64,000 nt of DNA from Anoplolepis gracilipes (taxonomy: Eukaryota > Arthropoda > Insecta > Hymenoptera > Formicidae). Below, piece after piece: positions 23,481 through 36,900 of this stretch. A program made the translations under genes and the position numbers. How positions within the stretch are numbered: position 1 is the stretch's first letter; each line of letters begins with the position of its first letter. The notes under the pieces were generated by a model, which ran no database searches, was not told where the DNA came from, and worked only from the letters and a program-made list of their open reading frames with translations. Location: positions 15,060,001-15,124,000 of the forward strand of contig NC_132971.1 of the NCBI RefSeq assembly GCF_047496725.1, read 5' to 3'.

Positions 23481-24150
23481 GTTTTGGTGCCGGTCGTCTC
23501 TACGGCCACGGAGCTTTTCTTTCATCCTCGCGGAAAACGAATTCGCCGCATAGAAACGGGAAGCAACGAGGCAAAGAGAGCGAGGAGGAGATAGGAGGCG
23601 CGTCACTATAGCAAAGGCGATTTCCTCGAGTTTCGTTTGTTTCTCTCTTGCTGTGGAACGAGAGGCGGATTCCTCGAGTCTCTCGACGATCCTTTCGGGA
23701 AACGGCCGTGAAACAGAAAGACGCGAAATAAGACGGACAAAGACCAGACGCGAGCAGACGCCGGGGGAGGGCAAGGAAGATACAGAAAAGGACCACGAGA
23801 TAAGAAAGCGTCTCGTAGTAGGCAGATTAGGGGGTACGAAATGTACCTTAGGAGGCCACTTTTCCCACAGGTCACGAACAAAGAGTGTTCCCTGCCCGAT
23901 AGAACATAACGAGATATAAATCGCTCTTTTCAATGGCGCCGATTACATCGAAGAGCTAAATGCCAAGTAGTAAAAGGCTAACAGGCGCTTGGAAACTCGC
24001 TGTTTTCTTCTCTTTTCGCTTCCGCGTTTCGCGACGACTCTTTCATGCGTCCGAAAGTATCGCCCGCTAACGATATTGCCTGTAGTTATCGTGCCTTAAG
24101 CGAGTCTGATAAGACGCGTTATGATTATAGTCCTGCAACGTGGTCCACCA
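23481..24150. other. GC-richer, purine-biased block
   Basis: From about 23640 to 23830 the + strand is purine-biased. This opens a 168-codon minus-strand frame (23427-23933) and an overlapping 88-codon plus frame. Both are Arg/Ser/Leu-rich without domains. No gene is supported. Confidence 0.45.
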
Positions 24151-26030
24151 AACATGAAAATTCTCAAAAGACTGTCACTGTGATTCAACCGATCGTATCG
24201 TTTTAACGATCATAATGTAGCGTGTAATGTAAACTTTGAAGAGATGTAAAAGCAATTACATGGTCGATTGCGGATCGTTTTATACAAATATATATATATT
24301 TTATCATTTATATTCCTAGAAGCATATTTTTCGAAATAAAACAGCTGGTTATATAGATTAAAGTTTGCACGCATATTAATTTACTTATTAAGGTTTAATA
24401 AGTAAAGAATTTATAGGATTAAATTTTATTTACTATTTTGTGATAAGACTATTGCGTGAAATAAAAAAAATAATACAATAAAGATTTTAACTCTGCAGAA
24501 TTACGTAGAAGAAATTCTACGAAGAATCTCTCTCGCGACTTTAAAATTTTATCTTGTTACGAATATATAAAGCTAAGCAAGAGAGATAAGGCTACTTTCT
24601 AATTTCTACGGCTAAATGGATTCTCACGAATTTTTAATAGAAGATCGCGGAGAGAATGGGAACAGTAGTAAAAGTGGACTATCTTTGCCGGTTATTCTAA
24701 CTCCTTTGAAATAAAAGAAAGAAGATAACTTTGGGTTTTTCTTTTTATATGTTTCACGACTTCCGTACTTCCATCAAAAATTTCTCGTATAGATTAGAAT
24801 TAAATTATTGGCACAATTAAAATATAATATATGCAGATAATAGATTATAAAAATTGAGAAAAATTAGTGGTACCTACTATATCTGCACATTTTCATTTTA
24901 TAATATCAACCTCATCTTTTCAAATGATTTTATCATATACGTGATATAGCCTGTGATGCACCAAATTACGTTACAGGTTACATTACTAACAACATTGTTA
25001 TGCGATATTCGTACTGTGCATGCAAATGGATATCTGTAACATAAGACTATTACGATCTTGATATGACAGAAGCTACAAGTTACGTTTATGATATAAAAAT
25101 TTGTCGCGCTGTTTTGTAAAATATTTAAAATCTAAACAATTTGAATTATTTTTATGTATTTTCAAATAAATTTTTACAACAAAGACTTTGCAGAGAATTT
25201 CTGCGAAAAAAACGTTTGAATCTTTAACATTTCATCTATCGCACATTTTTTTCATGTACACACGTTACATCTTTAATACATTTCTCACACGTATAGAAAG
25301 GAAAGAAGATATATTATTCAACGCCTATCATGTTTAAAAATATATACTTTCTAGTATTTCCTTTTACTAAAGTCTGAATTTTTAAGAGACTTCTTTTGAA
25401 TTGCTTTGACTGAACTTCATTTTTCTTATGCAACAAAATATGTACATAGAAATGTCGGGAAGGTCTTTAAATTTTAGTGATATCGATTTAAGGTTTTTTT
25501 TTCTTATTGTTAGTTAGGTAAAGAGAATCTCCCCCTATATTTCGAACGTGACCATCGCGTATATAAAAAAATTCCTTATGCTTTTTATTGCTTTTTATTT
25601 TTTTTTCTGTCCCAAAGAGGGGATCAAGAGTCGTGAAAGGGAAAGATCGAAGATTTATTTCTTCAAGTGTCTTCTCCTTTATTACATTTTCGCCCGCATA
25701 GGGTACGGCCGCTGTTTTTTAGAGACTTACCGTCTACTTTTTACAAAAGAAATAATCTAGAAGAAATCGATTGGGCGTTATTTACTGAATGAATTATTTG
25801 TGTCGAAAAAATGCAAATGTCTTTAATGTAATATATATTTCACACACTTAAAAAAATGACAAAGCGCGGTGTATCGATACTACCTTCAATCGAACAAAAG
25901 CAAGACATGTAGTATTTTCGAGTGAAGCAGGTTTAACCGCTTCAGCGATTAAAGTTATTATATCGTCTCTGCAATAAAAAACGTGAATTCATAGTAAAAT
26001 AGTGATTAATTGATCTGGGTCGAGTCCAAA
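24151..26030. other. AT-rich noncoding DNA
   Basis: Dense stops. A perfect 11 bp hairpin lies at 24380-24406: TTTACTTATTA, loop AGGTT, TAATAAGTAAA. A 7 bp hairpin, CGTAGAA-gaaa-TTCTACG, lies near 24505. Nothing else is recognised. Confidence 0.55.
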
Positions 26031-26960
26031 TTCATTCACTCGAAAACGCTATTATAGAAGCGGAATTAATTATTGCTTCTTTGCGAATATAGTGCAAAAT
26101 CGAGAAAAAAGATGTAAATGATTGTTTGAAATTGGTCGATACACGCTGAGATGAAACTCTAGAACGTTTCGACAACCAACCCGGCCTTCGTTCTTTTCGT
26201 TTTCTCGGCGTAGCCGGGTCTCGCGCCGGACCGAGACGATTTGTTAAATCGGCCAAAAGCTGGGTGGAGGGATCATTTTATCGCGATCGAACGGACCATC
26301 CTTCACCGAAGGTGACCTGCACGGTCGAAGGTTCCCTTTCCCGTCGGGAAGTGATGGGTGGTCTCGGAGCTCGTTTCGCGTGAAATCGCGCTCGAGCGAT
26401 TCATTGGCACGAGTATCGTCCGACAGATCGATTACTCTGGTAGCTCGAAACGTGTATATCGAGGGAGGGAGAGATGGTACACGGATGCAGGCTCCGTGGC
26501 TATTACTTTGCTTTTTTCTTCCTCCTCTCTCTCTCTCTCTCTCTCTTTCTCTCTTCTTCTCCTCTTTTCCAGCTTTTTATATTTCACTTTCTTTGTCCGT
26601 CACGCTTGTTTCTTCTCTCCTCATTTTCTTTCGCGCGTTCTTTCCCTTACGAAAAGAAATTTAAGACGGCTTTAAGGAAAAGCTCGGCGGTAAAATTCAC
26701 GTTTCTGCTTTACGTCGTATATTTCGAGATAGTATTACCATTGCGGGGAGAATTCGCGTCTATACTTTCTCTCGCGGCGTTTTGAAATTTATTCGATGGT
26801 GCGGTAGTACCTTTGCGACGAAAGAAACGCGAGGTGCTCCTTAAGACAAACGTTAAGGTGGAAAATTTGCGTTAACTTTCCCTCACCCGACCGTAGAACT
26901 TTACGGCTGCTTGCGAGTGCGAGTGGGAAGGTAGTCACGCCATGCTATTAATAAAGGCCT
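26031..26960. other. CpG-rich block with CT-rich tract
   Basis: A pyrimidine tract containing (CT)n occupies about 26514-26570. Three frames of 94-105 codons run through it and are Ser/Leu/Phe-rich because of the tract. The flanking CpG density suggests a regulatory block rather than an exon. Confidence 0.45.
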
Positions 26961-27860
26961 CTGAAAGCCGCGTAGTAATTTGTAAGTCTTTAGGCATTTT
27001 GTAACAAGGCAAATATTCCTGTGTTACACGTAAATATTTATTATTTATTCATTTCAGTACATTTATGTAAAAACACTTGATTATATATTACATCTTACAA
27101 ATATGTAGAATAATTGTGATATTAGTAAATAATTGATAAATGTAAAAATCTATAAAAAATGTGTAGTTTTATTAGTACATTTTATTTTATGAATCGCTAA
27201 TTTGAAAGCAAAATATATTCAGTTAACGCACTTGTCATCTAATATCCGAGTCTAAATTACGCGATTACACCTACACCTACACTTGTATTGAGTGTCATAA
27301 AGATACTCTTAATATTTATGAACAAATATCCGCTCTTTAAATTTTTCCTTATTTCGCGTGAATAGAAAGAGATGAAAACTTTTCTGCACGAGACATGGCA
27401 GATGGTTTTAAAGCCCGTTTCGCATGTGGAGTCGCGTTTGCACGACTCATTGCCTTTGAATAGATCGATTGCATTTCGGATTTACTTCACGTATCGTAAA
27501 CTTGACAACGACTTGGCATGCAGCAACTATTCCCATTGAGTCCTTATCCGTTTACTATAATGATGCAGGTATAAAAGATATAAGCATCATGATAGTATTT
27601 GCAGTGTTTATAGAAGATTGTGTTTCGAAGAAATATATCAATGTGTATGTATTTTGCAAATCAGCCCTTTTGCAAACAATAACAAAAATTAAAATAGCGT
27701 TTATTAGATATTTATTTGTTTATCATAGTTTAGTACTACACATATATTTTTGTGCACGAGCATCGTATTTTTACGAAAAAGATAGCGTAATCTGCTTGCT
27801 TTCAACGAATAGTCTCGTATAATACAATAGTAGGCGAACTTGTGCGGAATTGAACAGAGA
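26961..27860. other. AT-rich noncoding DNA
   Basis: A 117-codon plus frame (27469-27822) is open, but it has mixed hydrophobic content without a signal peptide or a known domain. An upstream promoter is not visible. It is treated as chance. Confidence 0.45.
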
Positions 27861-28740
27861 ATAAATGTGATAGGGAAAAGGAAGCCAGAAGAGAGAAGGC
27901 AGGAAATAACACTTGACGACAGGCGAAAATGTTTCTTTCTCGCGTACAATTTCCTTCCTCTACACGAAGGAAAGCGTACCACGCGTTGACTCTTGCCTTC
28001 GGCGATCTTCCTGCAGCTTGTACTCTATTCTTTATGATATTCTACAAAAAACTGTTTCAATCCGTGCGTGAATACACTTGTTTGCGATACGAAATTTCGA
28101 ATATTTCATTAAACGTTTCGAAAAGTCTCGATAAATTTTCAAATAAATAGTATATAGCCAGTTTAGAGTAGATTGTTATTTAAAAAAACCCAAATTATAC
28201 GAGCGAAGAAAGAGTAGAAAAGAAAAATTTTAATGCGCACATAAAAAAAGAGTAGGACCGGCAATAATATCAAAGATAGAATGAGAGAGAACGGGAAAAC
28301 GATAGGGTAACGGTTGTCTTATAAAATAAGACAAGTCGAGAGAGGGCGAGGAACAGAAAGAGGCGGAGCGCCAAAGGAGGATGCTGCAAGACAAGAAGAC
28401 TGAAGTGGAGCGAGGGAAATTAAGCAATTAGTAACTTTGCACCGCGGCGGCTCTCAGCGAGATTTGATTATGTTTTCGGTTTAAGCTCTCCGAAGTGAAG
28501 CTTTCGCTCTTCCTGCCCTCTCCCCCTCTTCCGAACCAGAGGGAGAGACTTTCAGAACGAACTCGACAGTGCTTTCAAGAGGCCGGCGTATACCTGCAAA
28601 CTCCAAAGGTGAAACGTGCCTCGCGTGAATCCCTTCAGGTTCTCGCTCGGTCTTGCACATCGCGCTTCTGTCATTCTCTATTGTCTTTCTATTCGCCACA
28701 CGTTCGCGTTACTTCTTGAGCTTCTCTAGCTCCTTCTACT
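27861..28740. other. purine-rich then CpG/pyrimidine-rich DNA
   Basis: 28200-28425 is purine-biased on the + strand and contains a perfect 8 bp hairpin at 28314-28334, TTGTCTTA and TAAGACAA. 28490-28720 is pyrimidine-biased. The frames reflect this bias. Confidence 0.45.
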
Positions 28741-30935
28741 TGCGTGTGATACGCGTGATGTACACGATACTGTTAGTACGTTCGAATTCAATGCTATATG
28801 TGTTATACATATCCCATAGCTATCTCATGTTATTCATATATACAGAGATACATATCTACATATTGCTTGGATCATTTTCGCATAGCAGAAGGTACACAAT
28901 AAAATAGCATAGAATCTATGAGAATAAAGAGTATACAGTATTTTTATATGCTGCGAGAAAAAGAAAAAAGTACGCTTATTTATTGAAAAAAGATATAATT
29001 TCTTGCTGTTTTTAAAATTTTGAAAATATATCTCAAGAATTGTTTTAAGAATTTTGAAATTCTTAAGATAAAATCTCAAGATCCTTTACGAATAAAATTT
29101 CAATTTTTGATTATACAAAAGTACAATCGACGTCTTAGTGATGATAATTTTTGGCGAGGCTTCCAAATGCAATCAAAAATTTGCATAACATAAGCATGGA
29201 AGAATTTAGATAAAAAAGAGCACGTGCAAAAACGAGTGGAAATTTAGATGAAATATGTTGAATATATAAGCAAATATGCAGCATTCACATCGCAACGCTC
29301 TCCCGCAAATCTTTCGTAGAAAAAGCAGCAACTTGCCAAGAGCACTGCGGTTTATTTATGGCATGAGATTGTGACTTACAAAATTCGAAAATGACAATTT
29401 ATAGGTATAATATAGTATGCTGTGTGACCTCTCTCATAATTCACATCCTCCTTGACCGTTTCGTAGAATGACGTTCACTTGCAATGAAAAATATAATGCT
29501 CGTTTTGTGTAAAAATCTACGTGAACCGAGGCGAGTTTTTTTTTTTAACAATATTTCAATATTAGTAGCAGTTATTTTCAAAAGAGTTTGTCACACATTT
29601 AAAAAAAAAAAATAGATTGTAATAAAGTAGGTAAAGTAAATAATATATTTATTACGCAAGAGCTTTGTATTTGTATTATTTTTAGTTAAAATTTGCGCAT
29701 AAATATTTATAATATGCACAAAAATATTAAAAAAGATACTTTGACAGGAGAAATAAAAAGAGATTATATTAGTAGAGATATTACATTAGAAGAGAACCGA
29801 AGTAGAAAATATATGACACAATGATTTAAAAGCACACGGCGGCTGTTTTCTACGCAAAGCAAATCTATATTGTGTTCGCAATTTAACTTGTGCATCGCGA
29901 GAAACGTTTAGTACAGACATGTTTTACGGCAAGGGCTCGTTACAACGGCGGGTATGTGCGGTACTGCGTACGGATAATTGAAGGACGTTCGTCTTTCAGA
30001 CAGTAGTGACGCTATCCTGTTCCACATGGACGTCGGTTTGCCCATCTATCTGTTCGACTGTCCTGCACAAATGTTTCGCTGTTTATTTTGCGCCCATCCA
30101 CCGCTACTTCTCCCCCTTCGTTCTCTCTGCTGCGATCGCTAGGATGGGGCAACAATTCTGCGCCGTCCTCGACCACGTGGAACGTCACGTAGACGGTTCA
30201 CTGACGTTTCGTTTAATTCGACCTGTGGGGAATTAAATCTCGTTCGAGCAGGGGCGCCAAAGTAAATGCGAAGTAGTCAGTGATTGTATCCATGTCGGAG
30301 AGAAAGAAATGAGAAACGCAATCGCTCTTAATCCTCTTTTTCAAGACTTGCTTGTTTCAAACATGTAAACATTTAAAATGTTAACTTTTATCAAAAATAC
30401 AATATGATGAATTGGAAAATTTTAATACGTACTTATATGATATGTAACATTCTAATACACTGTAAATTAAAGATTTTAATAGATTTTTTAGAAAGTTATA
30501 ATTTTTCTTGTGCGAAAATATGATTTTGTTTGAAAATTTTTTAATTTTAGAATTACAAGTATGTTCTGCAATAGATTAATAATTTCTTTCAAATTACTGT
30601 AAAAGAGATTTTGCAGCTTTGTGTTTTGTATCTAGGCATTTTCACAATAATTGAAACTTATTTTTGAGATTTGACATAATTAAAAATTGCTTTATTCACT
30701 TGATAATTTTATTTAAAATTCTTTAAAACAATTGAGTATAATTTGTTGATAATAGACAATAGCATATTGTTATTTTCATAAATTAATTGAAATATGTAGA
30801 ATTTGATATAATTTTGGTTATATAAAATAAAATTCCGAAGGCGAGAGAGAGAGAGAAAGAGAGTATCGAAGCTTTTCTATTTAATATATACTATCCATTT
30901 TCACTTTCTGATTTCACCCACATCCCAATCGTCGC
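28741..30935. other. noncoding DNA, AT-rich with a CpG patch at 29930-30300
   Basis: The CpG patch has a CCACGTGG E-box and a CGTCACGT motif near 30172-30190. Its open frame starts at GTG and has no known domain. The flanks are AT-rich; a GA-rich run lies at 30844-30862. Confidence 0.5.
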
Positions 30936-31016
30936 CGGAAATATCATAGCAGGCACGTCATATCGCGTGTTTAGGCGATGGGTTAGAATTCTCGGGTTCG
31001 ATGCCCGGGATTTCTG
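30936..31016 (+). other. tRNA-like remnant or SINE head with perfect B box
   Basis: GGTTCGATGCC at 30995-31005 matches the Pol III B box, and its T-arm stem pairs TCGGG with CCCGG. An anticodon-like stem pairs ATCGC at 30962-30966 with GCGAT at 30975-30979, but its loop has 8 bases. An acceptor-like stem of six to seven pairs joins 30936-30942 and 31010-31016. The D arm is not recognisable, the variable region is 12 bases, and no T-run terminator follows. It is not a functional canonical tRNA; a tRNA-derived fossil or a chance structure is more likely. Confidence 0.3.
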
Positions 31017-31997
31017 TCCAACACAAATTATCCGCATTCCATATCTGGATAACGCAGGGCGAAGGGCAAAATGGATCGAGCGCGGTTTCGGAAACGACCG
31101 GGAGTAAACAAGAATTTCTTTAATTAAGCGCGCGACCGAACAAGATCTTCCCTTCCCTTCCCTTGTTACGGCTGGTCCTTCCTCCGTCGTATCGCCGAGA
31201 CTTTATCTAGTCGCTTACCCTCCGTCGTCGTGCTCTTATATGTTCGGCAAAAGGCGGATAAGGGTGTGCAGTTATTTACGTACAGTTCTATAGTCGCCTT
31301 TTCGTAGCAAGTGAGAAGGAGGCGAGAGAGGGTAATGAGGAGAAAGGATGACATCGATAGAAGAGATGGCGAGAGGATTGGGCACAGGAGACACGAGGGC
31401 AGAGAAAGAGAAGAGAAAAGAGGAGGAGGAGGATGTGGCAGTCTGGACAGAGCACGGGCCTGTCCCATGTGGGTTTCGTTAATTAACCGAGTCTCTACCG
31501 AGTTCTATTCCTCGCGTTATATTACCATCCCTCCTCCTCTCACCCTTCTCCTTTCCCGCTGCCTCTCACGATTCCTCTGACTCCTCCACCTCATCTGCTT
31601 CCGCCGGCATCGCCGCAGGACCATTGATGCACCTGGGGGTTGTGGAAAACGCAGGCTTCATGCCATATCCACTTTCGCTATCCTTCTCTACTGTGGTGAA
31701 ATCTATATATTTGTGTGCCGTATATTGTGCATTTACTCCAGACGCATTTACAGTATTTTGCTCGCAAGTGCACCGCCGTATCGCTTGTATCTCCGCGATC
31801 GCCAGTATTAAGAGACGTATACGAATAAATCCCTTACCGCAGTTCACGTACTGCGTATGTATTGCAACAACTAAACTTTTCAAATATTTGAATATATTTT
31901 CGAATGTATTTTACAGAGACGATTTACACAGATATTTATAAAAAATATAATAATGATAGTTAATAATACAATAGCGTTGTGTGTTACAACTGTGTTG
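31017..31997. other. purine tract, pyrimidine tract and CpG-rich noncoding DNA
   Basis: 31314-31437 is nearly all purine on the + strand, and about 31520-31610 is nearly all pyrimidine. CCCTTCCCTTCCCTTG occurs near 31150. Frames of about 100 codons on both strands reflect this bias. No gene is supported. Confidence 0.45.
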
Positions 31998-32336
31998 TGA
32001 TTCTAAGAGACTTAAAATTATCCCTCATATAGTGGCTTTTTGCTTTTCTTGATATATTTCAAAAATTATTATAGGTATCAAACAATATTTTATATAAAAG
32101 TTTCATGATAAAATCACCTCCGCTTAATCACACAAATAAAATTTTGGAAATTTTTTTTTCAAAAGTCTTTGAATAAATTATTTTTTCATAATTTTATTAT
32201 CTGATTAAATGTAGATGTTTTTACCATGAAATTTTTGTATAAAACATTTTTTGGTATCTCGAATAAATTTTAAGATGTATCAAGAAAAGTAAAAGATCTC
32301 TTTACACGTGAGGAATGATTTCATTTCTTAGAATCA
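31998..32336. mobile_element. long inverted-repeat element (MITE-like)
   Basis: Arms of about 115-140 bp face each other. TGATTCTAAG at 31998 pairs with CTTAGAATCA ending at 32336. Inside these, CTTTTCTTGATA-ATNT and GGTATC-AA pair with their inverses near 32270 and 32250. The centre is CACACAAATAAAATTTTGG-like and A/T-rich. It has no coding content. The boundaries have no clear target duplication. Confidence 0.65.
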
Positions 32337-32798
32337 TTTTCGAACCGCAAATGAAAATAATAAATTCATTTATTTATGCTCTACATACGTGTAAAGTTTA
32401 ATCAAAATCAAAATTTTCGGATACGTGAGGTTTTCTTATAAGTCAGCAACGCCATATGTTTCCTTTTTTCTTTTGCACAAAATACAAAATTATGTTTAGC
32501 GATACAAATTCAGCCTTTCGATTTCTAATCTTATTTTTCTCTTTTTGTTTTGGTCCTACTTTCCTAGGAAGCTAACAACGCCACGGTTTTTTTTAATGGT
32601 ACAAAGTATAAAATTATCTTTACTAGTATAAATTAGTACAAAATGAGTATTAAATATTCTAGTAGATCTGATTTGATTCTGCCAATGTAGTTCTGTCAGC
32701 TTCAAAGCTTTGATTTAATTGACATCAATTACATAATTACTACTATTGTTGACAGATGACAGATGCAATATGAATCAATTGCGACATGCTAATTAAAC
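32337..32798. other. AT-rich noncoding DNA
   Basis: Dense stops and no repeat. TAAAC at 32794-32798 is the left target-site duplicate of the transposon that follows. Confidence 0.6.
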
Positions 32799-33810
32799 CA
32801 GAGTGTCTACTCCCTGGAAAACATGGAAAACTTGGAATTCTTAAAAATTTTTTTGTATCTGGAAAAATGAGGAAAATCTTATGGAATATTATTGGTATTC
32901 AGGGCATTTTTTGCAAAAATTCTCTTTTTGATAATTTTGCTCTCATTTATAAACAGTCAGTTGTGTGTGTAAAACTGACGTCTCGGAATTAATTTTTTTG
33001 TTACAGTTATAGTAATTTTGTGCAATTTCATGTGGGTGTTTGTAAAGCTGGCGTCTCGTGGAAACTTATTAATTATTAAGAGTTTTGGCTTTATTTTTAA
33101 TAGCTCTAAAATTCTTGATAGATTAAACAAATAATACCCGGGAAAAAATCGGGACAAACTGAGATTCCTAGTTCACGCTGCGTCTCACTTTGTCTTTCGA
33201 TGAATTTTTAGCATTCTTGCCAGATTTTAAACGCTTGAAAGTGCTGCAATAGTTCTACAAAAAGTTTTATGCGTAAAAATAATTAAAATATACAAATTAC
33301 TTGACGACTTGAGACACTGGACGTAAATGAAATTTCATATTATATTGGCATCTTGATTTAATTTGTTAAATATTTAAATTTTATACGCATATCTAGTACT
33401 TTATTCAGAAAGTATAAATGATTGCAGAACGATACAAAAAAAATAACACAAAATCTCATTTAAAGTTGATAGATGGGACAATCGAAATATGATTAGTGTC
33501 TCATCTCGGTATTTATACGTTGTCTCGGTTAATCTAATTTGTTTATTATAAAATATTTTAATAATTTTCATGCATAGAACTCTCTGGAAATTAAAAGTGA
33601 TTAAAAGGGATAAAAAAGTGATATTAAGTGATTAAAGTACATATTCTTTGTAATGATAAAGAAATGAAAATTTTATGTAAGAAAAATGCTTATGAAAGTT
33701 ATAAAGTCTTTTTAAATACATTTACAAATCCAACACTTGAAACTTAAGCTCTGTGTTTTTGCTTTGATGAATGAAAAATCGTATATAATAAAAAAGTTTA
33801 TTTTAGAGAA

Positions 33811-33844
<34 letters not shown>

Positions 33845-33958
33845 AAATCTTTGAAAATATTTGTGAATATATTCTCTTTACTTGGAATTTGAATAAATAC
33901 TTGGAAAATTAGGGAATTTTTAGGGATTTTTTTTTACAAAATTTGAGTAGACACCCTG
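32799..33958. mobile_element. non-autonomous TIR DNA transposon, copy 2 (hAT-like ends)
   Basis: The ends are CAGAGTGTCTACT and, reverse-complemented, CAGGGTGTCTACT: a 13 bp inverted repeat with one mismatch. A perfect 5 bp duplication, TAAAC, lies at 32794-32798 and 33959-33963. The interior aligns with copy 1 at 988-2576 but is shorter and lacks the nested palindrome. The phrase GACGTCTC or GGCGTCTCG occurs twice in this copy (near 32978 and 33050) and once in copy 1, pointing to a local duplication or an insertion. No transposase frame remains. Confidence 0.8.
33814..33841. repeat. (TA)n microsatellite inside transposon copy 2
   Basis: About 14 TA units at a position where copy 1 has only a short AT-rich bridge. 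The array therefore grew after the two copies separated. Confidence 0.85.
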
Positions 33959-33963
33959 TAAAC

Positions 33964-36900
33964 ACTTGTCTCGGAAAAAGTCAATCTGAAATGTAATAGA
34001 TTCTACGCAAAACAATTTCGTGTAGAAAGTGATTTGTAAAGCAAGATGAGTTGCTACAGAGCTCGTGGAAAAAAAAATATTATTTCCTTGTATATACACA
34101 AGGGGAAAACAATGAAAACGAATTTATTCTACTAACGTAAACGAGCGCGTAAATGATATATACGGTATATTCGCAGCGCCTTCCCCGCGCACACAAATCC
34201 ATCCACGATAAATCACAACGATCGACAAAAACTTGACGATATATCAATTAGGTGCGAGTGTGCACGCGTCGATTCTCAATTATTATATTCTCGTCGCCGC
34301 TGATTTACCGCGTCACGGACGGCGGGGCTGTTCTAGCTGTGCGCATTCTGTTGTTAATTAATCGTACGTTTATTTATCACGTTTATTTTGCGTCGCAACC
34401 GCCCTTATCAGCATTCTCTACCTATCGCACGTTCCGTATGGCACGGCATACGATTCCGCGCAATCGATGAGTAGTTAATCAAAAGTCGCTACGTTTGCGA
34501 TTCTGATTTAATCGCATCGCGTATCCCGCTACTTCTTTGCCGCATTTTTTTTTTTTTTTTTTATGTGTATTATAAATTCAGAACATTCCGTTCTACACGA
34601 AGCTGTGCCACAAAATATTAAAAAGTCAGCATCTGGCTATTTTTAATCGATATATCATAATTTTAAATTATTAAATCAGCAAATTTGACCTAAATTGATT
34701 GATTTTAAATTAGCCTGATTTAATTAAACTAATACAATTGTCGCGTCGTTCTTGAAATCACGACGAGTAAATGCGCACAGTCAAATTACAAGGGATTTAA
34801 GAAGAAGAGCAGGGAAACACGTAGACAATGCTCGGTATATTCGCACCGAGGAAATGAGATCTATATTAATTTCTGCAGCCGTCGCGCGACACCGTCGACG
34901 TCCCGGGTATAACACGATCCTCTTCCTCTTCCGCTAATCGTGATAACCGTCCGATTTGTCTCTACTTTTGCCATTTCCTTTTGTTGAATTGAAATTACAA
35001 CTTGACACATACTTGTCCGTTTTAGCAAGATTTAATCGTTTAAAAAAATTGACAAATGTGAATTTATCATATTTATAATGGAGAGATATTTTTTTGTAAT
35101 ATTTTATGCAGATCTTAAACGTATTAAAAACAAAAATTAAAAATAACGAAATTTTTTCGTCAATACAAATACATAGGTATTAGTTGTTTATCGTGCAAGA
35201 AATTAATATATCTGCAAGATGAAATTTTACATTCGCAATGCTGAAGAATTTTCGCGTCTAAAATTACTTGCAACTACTTGCATGATGAGAACCGATGCGC
35301 TTCTATATCACGATTAAATTAATCTTACCGCCTTTGTGAAGAGCGCTTTTCATAACGAGATAGTGTTGCCGAACGTCTTCTGAATTAATTCTCGTAATAT
35401 TCGACATCTCGTGGTTTATAGAGTTAATTATTTTCTGCGGTGGAACGTTGAAAGTATTGGTAATCGATGGCGCGTCAGGGAATCGTTCGCCAAAAGCGAT
35501 TATCTTTCGTGTTGATAGAAGGACGCCTGTGCATTCGCGTAGGTGGGCTTGACTCGTAGCCTGGATACCGATCGTTAACTGTTTGACCCAATTCCAAAGA
35601 CTATAACGCCGTGCAATATGTACAATAATGCGGCAACAATTCAATTCCCCTGTTCACGTAAGAGGCTAAGAAATCTGCCGGTACAAGGAAGAGACTCGCA
35701 AAGACAAAAGGTATAATACATTTTGTCGTTGCGCAAGAAAACTGATTAAAATGCTTAATTCGTTATGTTGTTTGCACCGTTTAGATGTGAAATTGTAAGA
35801 CAAAAAGACGTTACAACAATTGGCATAAATATTTGTTTGACGATATTATATACAATCTTGTTGATATAAGTTGATGAAAATCTTATCGACATGTAAGAAA
35901 CTTAAAATATATATCAACTATCAATCTGACAATGAGTTAGTTTGTCGGTCAAAATTTATAGGCAAATTTAAAAAAATTTTTAATTAAAGATTTTTTTTTG
36001 ACGAATCCTTCTTATAGTAATAGTTTAGAAACGCGTTATTCTTATAACGCGATAATTAAGTTACCGAGAAATATCACATAATACATTATAGGAAATATGT
36101 ATTTTTAATGGTCGCGTTGCAGTATGTCATAAAATTATACTGGCAACGATATCCCCGTTATCACAATATTATAACATGAATGATGACGCGTTACAACGAT
36201 CGCGTGTAGCATTTTGATGCCAAAATAGCTAGTCGTTTTTAATATCATCGGTTGACATTTGACATGGTTTAGTCGAAAACTTTCGTTGAGAAAAAGCCAA
36301 GATTTCCATATGTTTTGCGCGCATTCCTTTAGGTTTAGCTCTAACCGCGGCAGGAGCGAAGAAGAAATATAACGTTTGTTTGTTGTCAGTAGCTCACGAA
36401 ATGTTCGTTCGTTGCTTCATGAAAACTAGTTCGCGACGATTCGCAGGTAGAAAGGACTCATAAAACGGCGAGCACATGCTCTTTATGGTCCAGTTAAGTT
36501 TTCATGCCTCATTGTCGTCGATCCCTGCGAGAATAATAACCCGGACATTGCGTTCGTATATAACACGATATTGTACCGGCGAATATGCGCGATAAGCGCG
36601 AGATACGCGCGAGAGATTAAAAATAATTACGCGATTGACCCGTCGATTCGCTCATGCAATCTATTCGTGCCATCAAATATGTTTGGAATAATTCGTTTTG
36701 GAAAGGAAGACGACAATGGGAGAACATTTTGTTTTATACCTGCTGTGTATATGTTGATTTCCATTCCAGTCACATTTGCTTCTCCTCGCTTGAATAATGT
36801 GTGTATATTCCTGCAACAATATTATATATTTTTGATTATTATATATAGAATTGTTTATTAATTTTTGATATTTGTTAATTAATTTTTTTATATTACTCTG

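Noticed and set aside
23427..23933. 168-codon minus-strand frame
   Set aside because: It lies in purine-biased DNA where overlapping frames on both strands are also open; no domain recognised.
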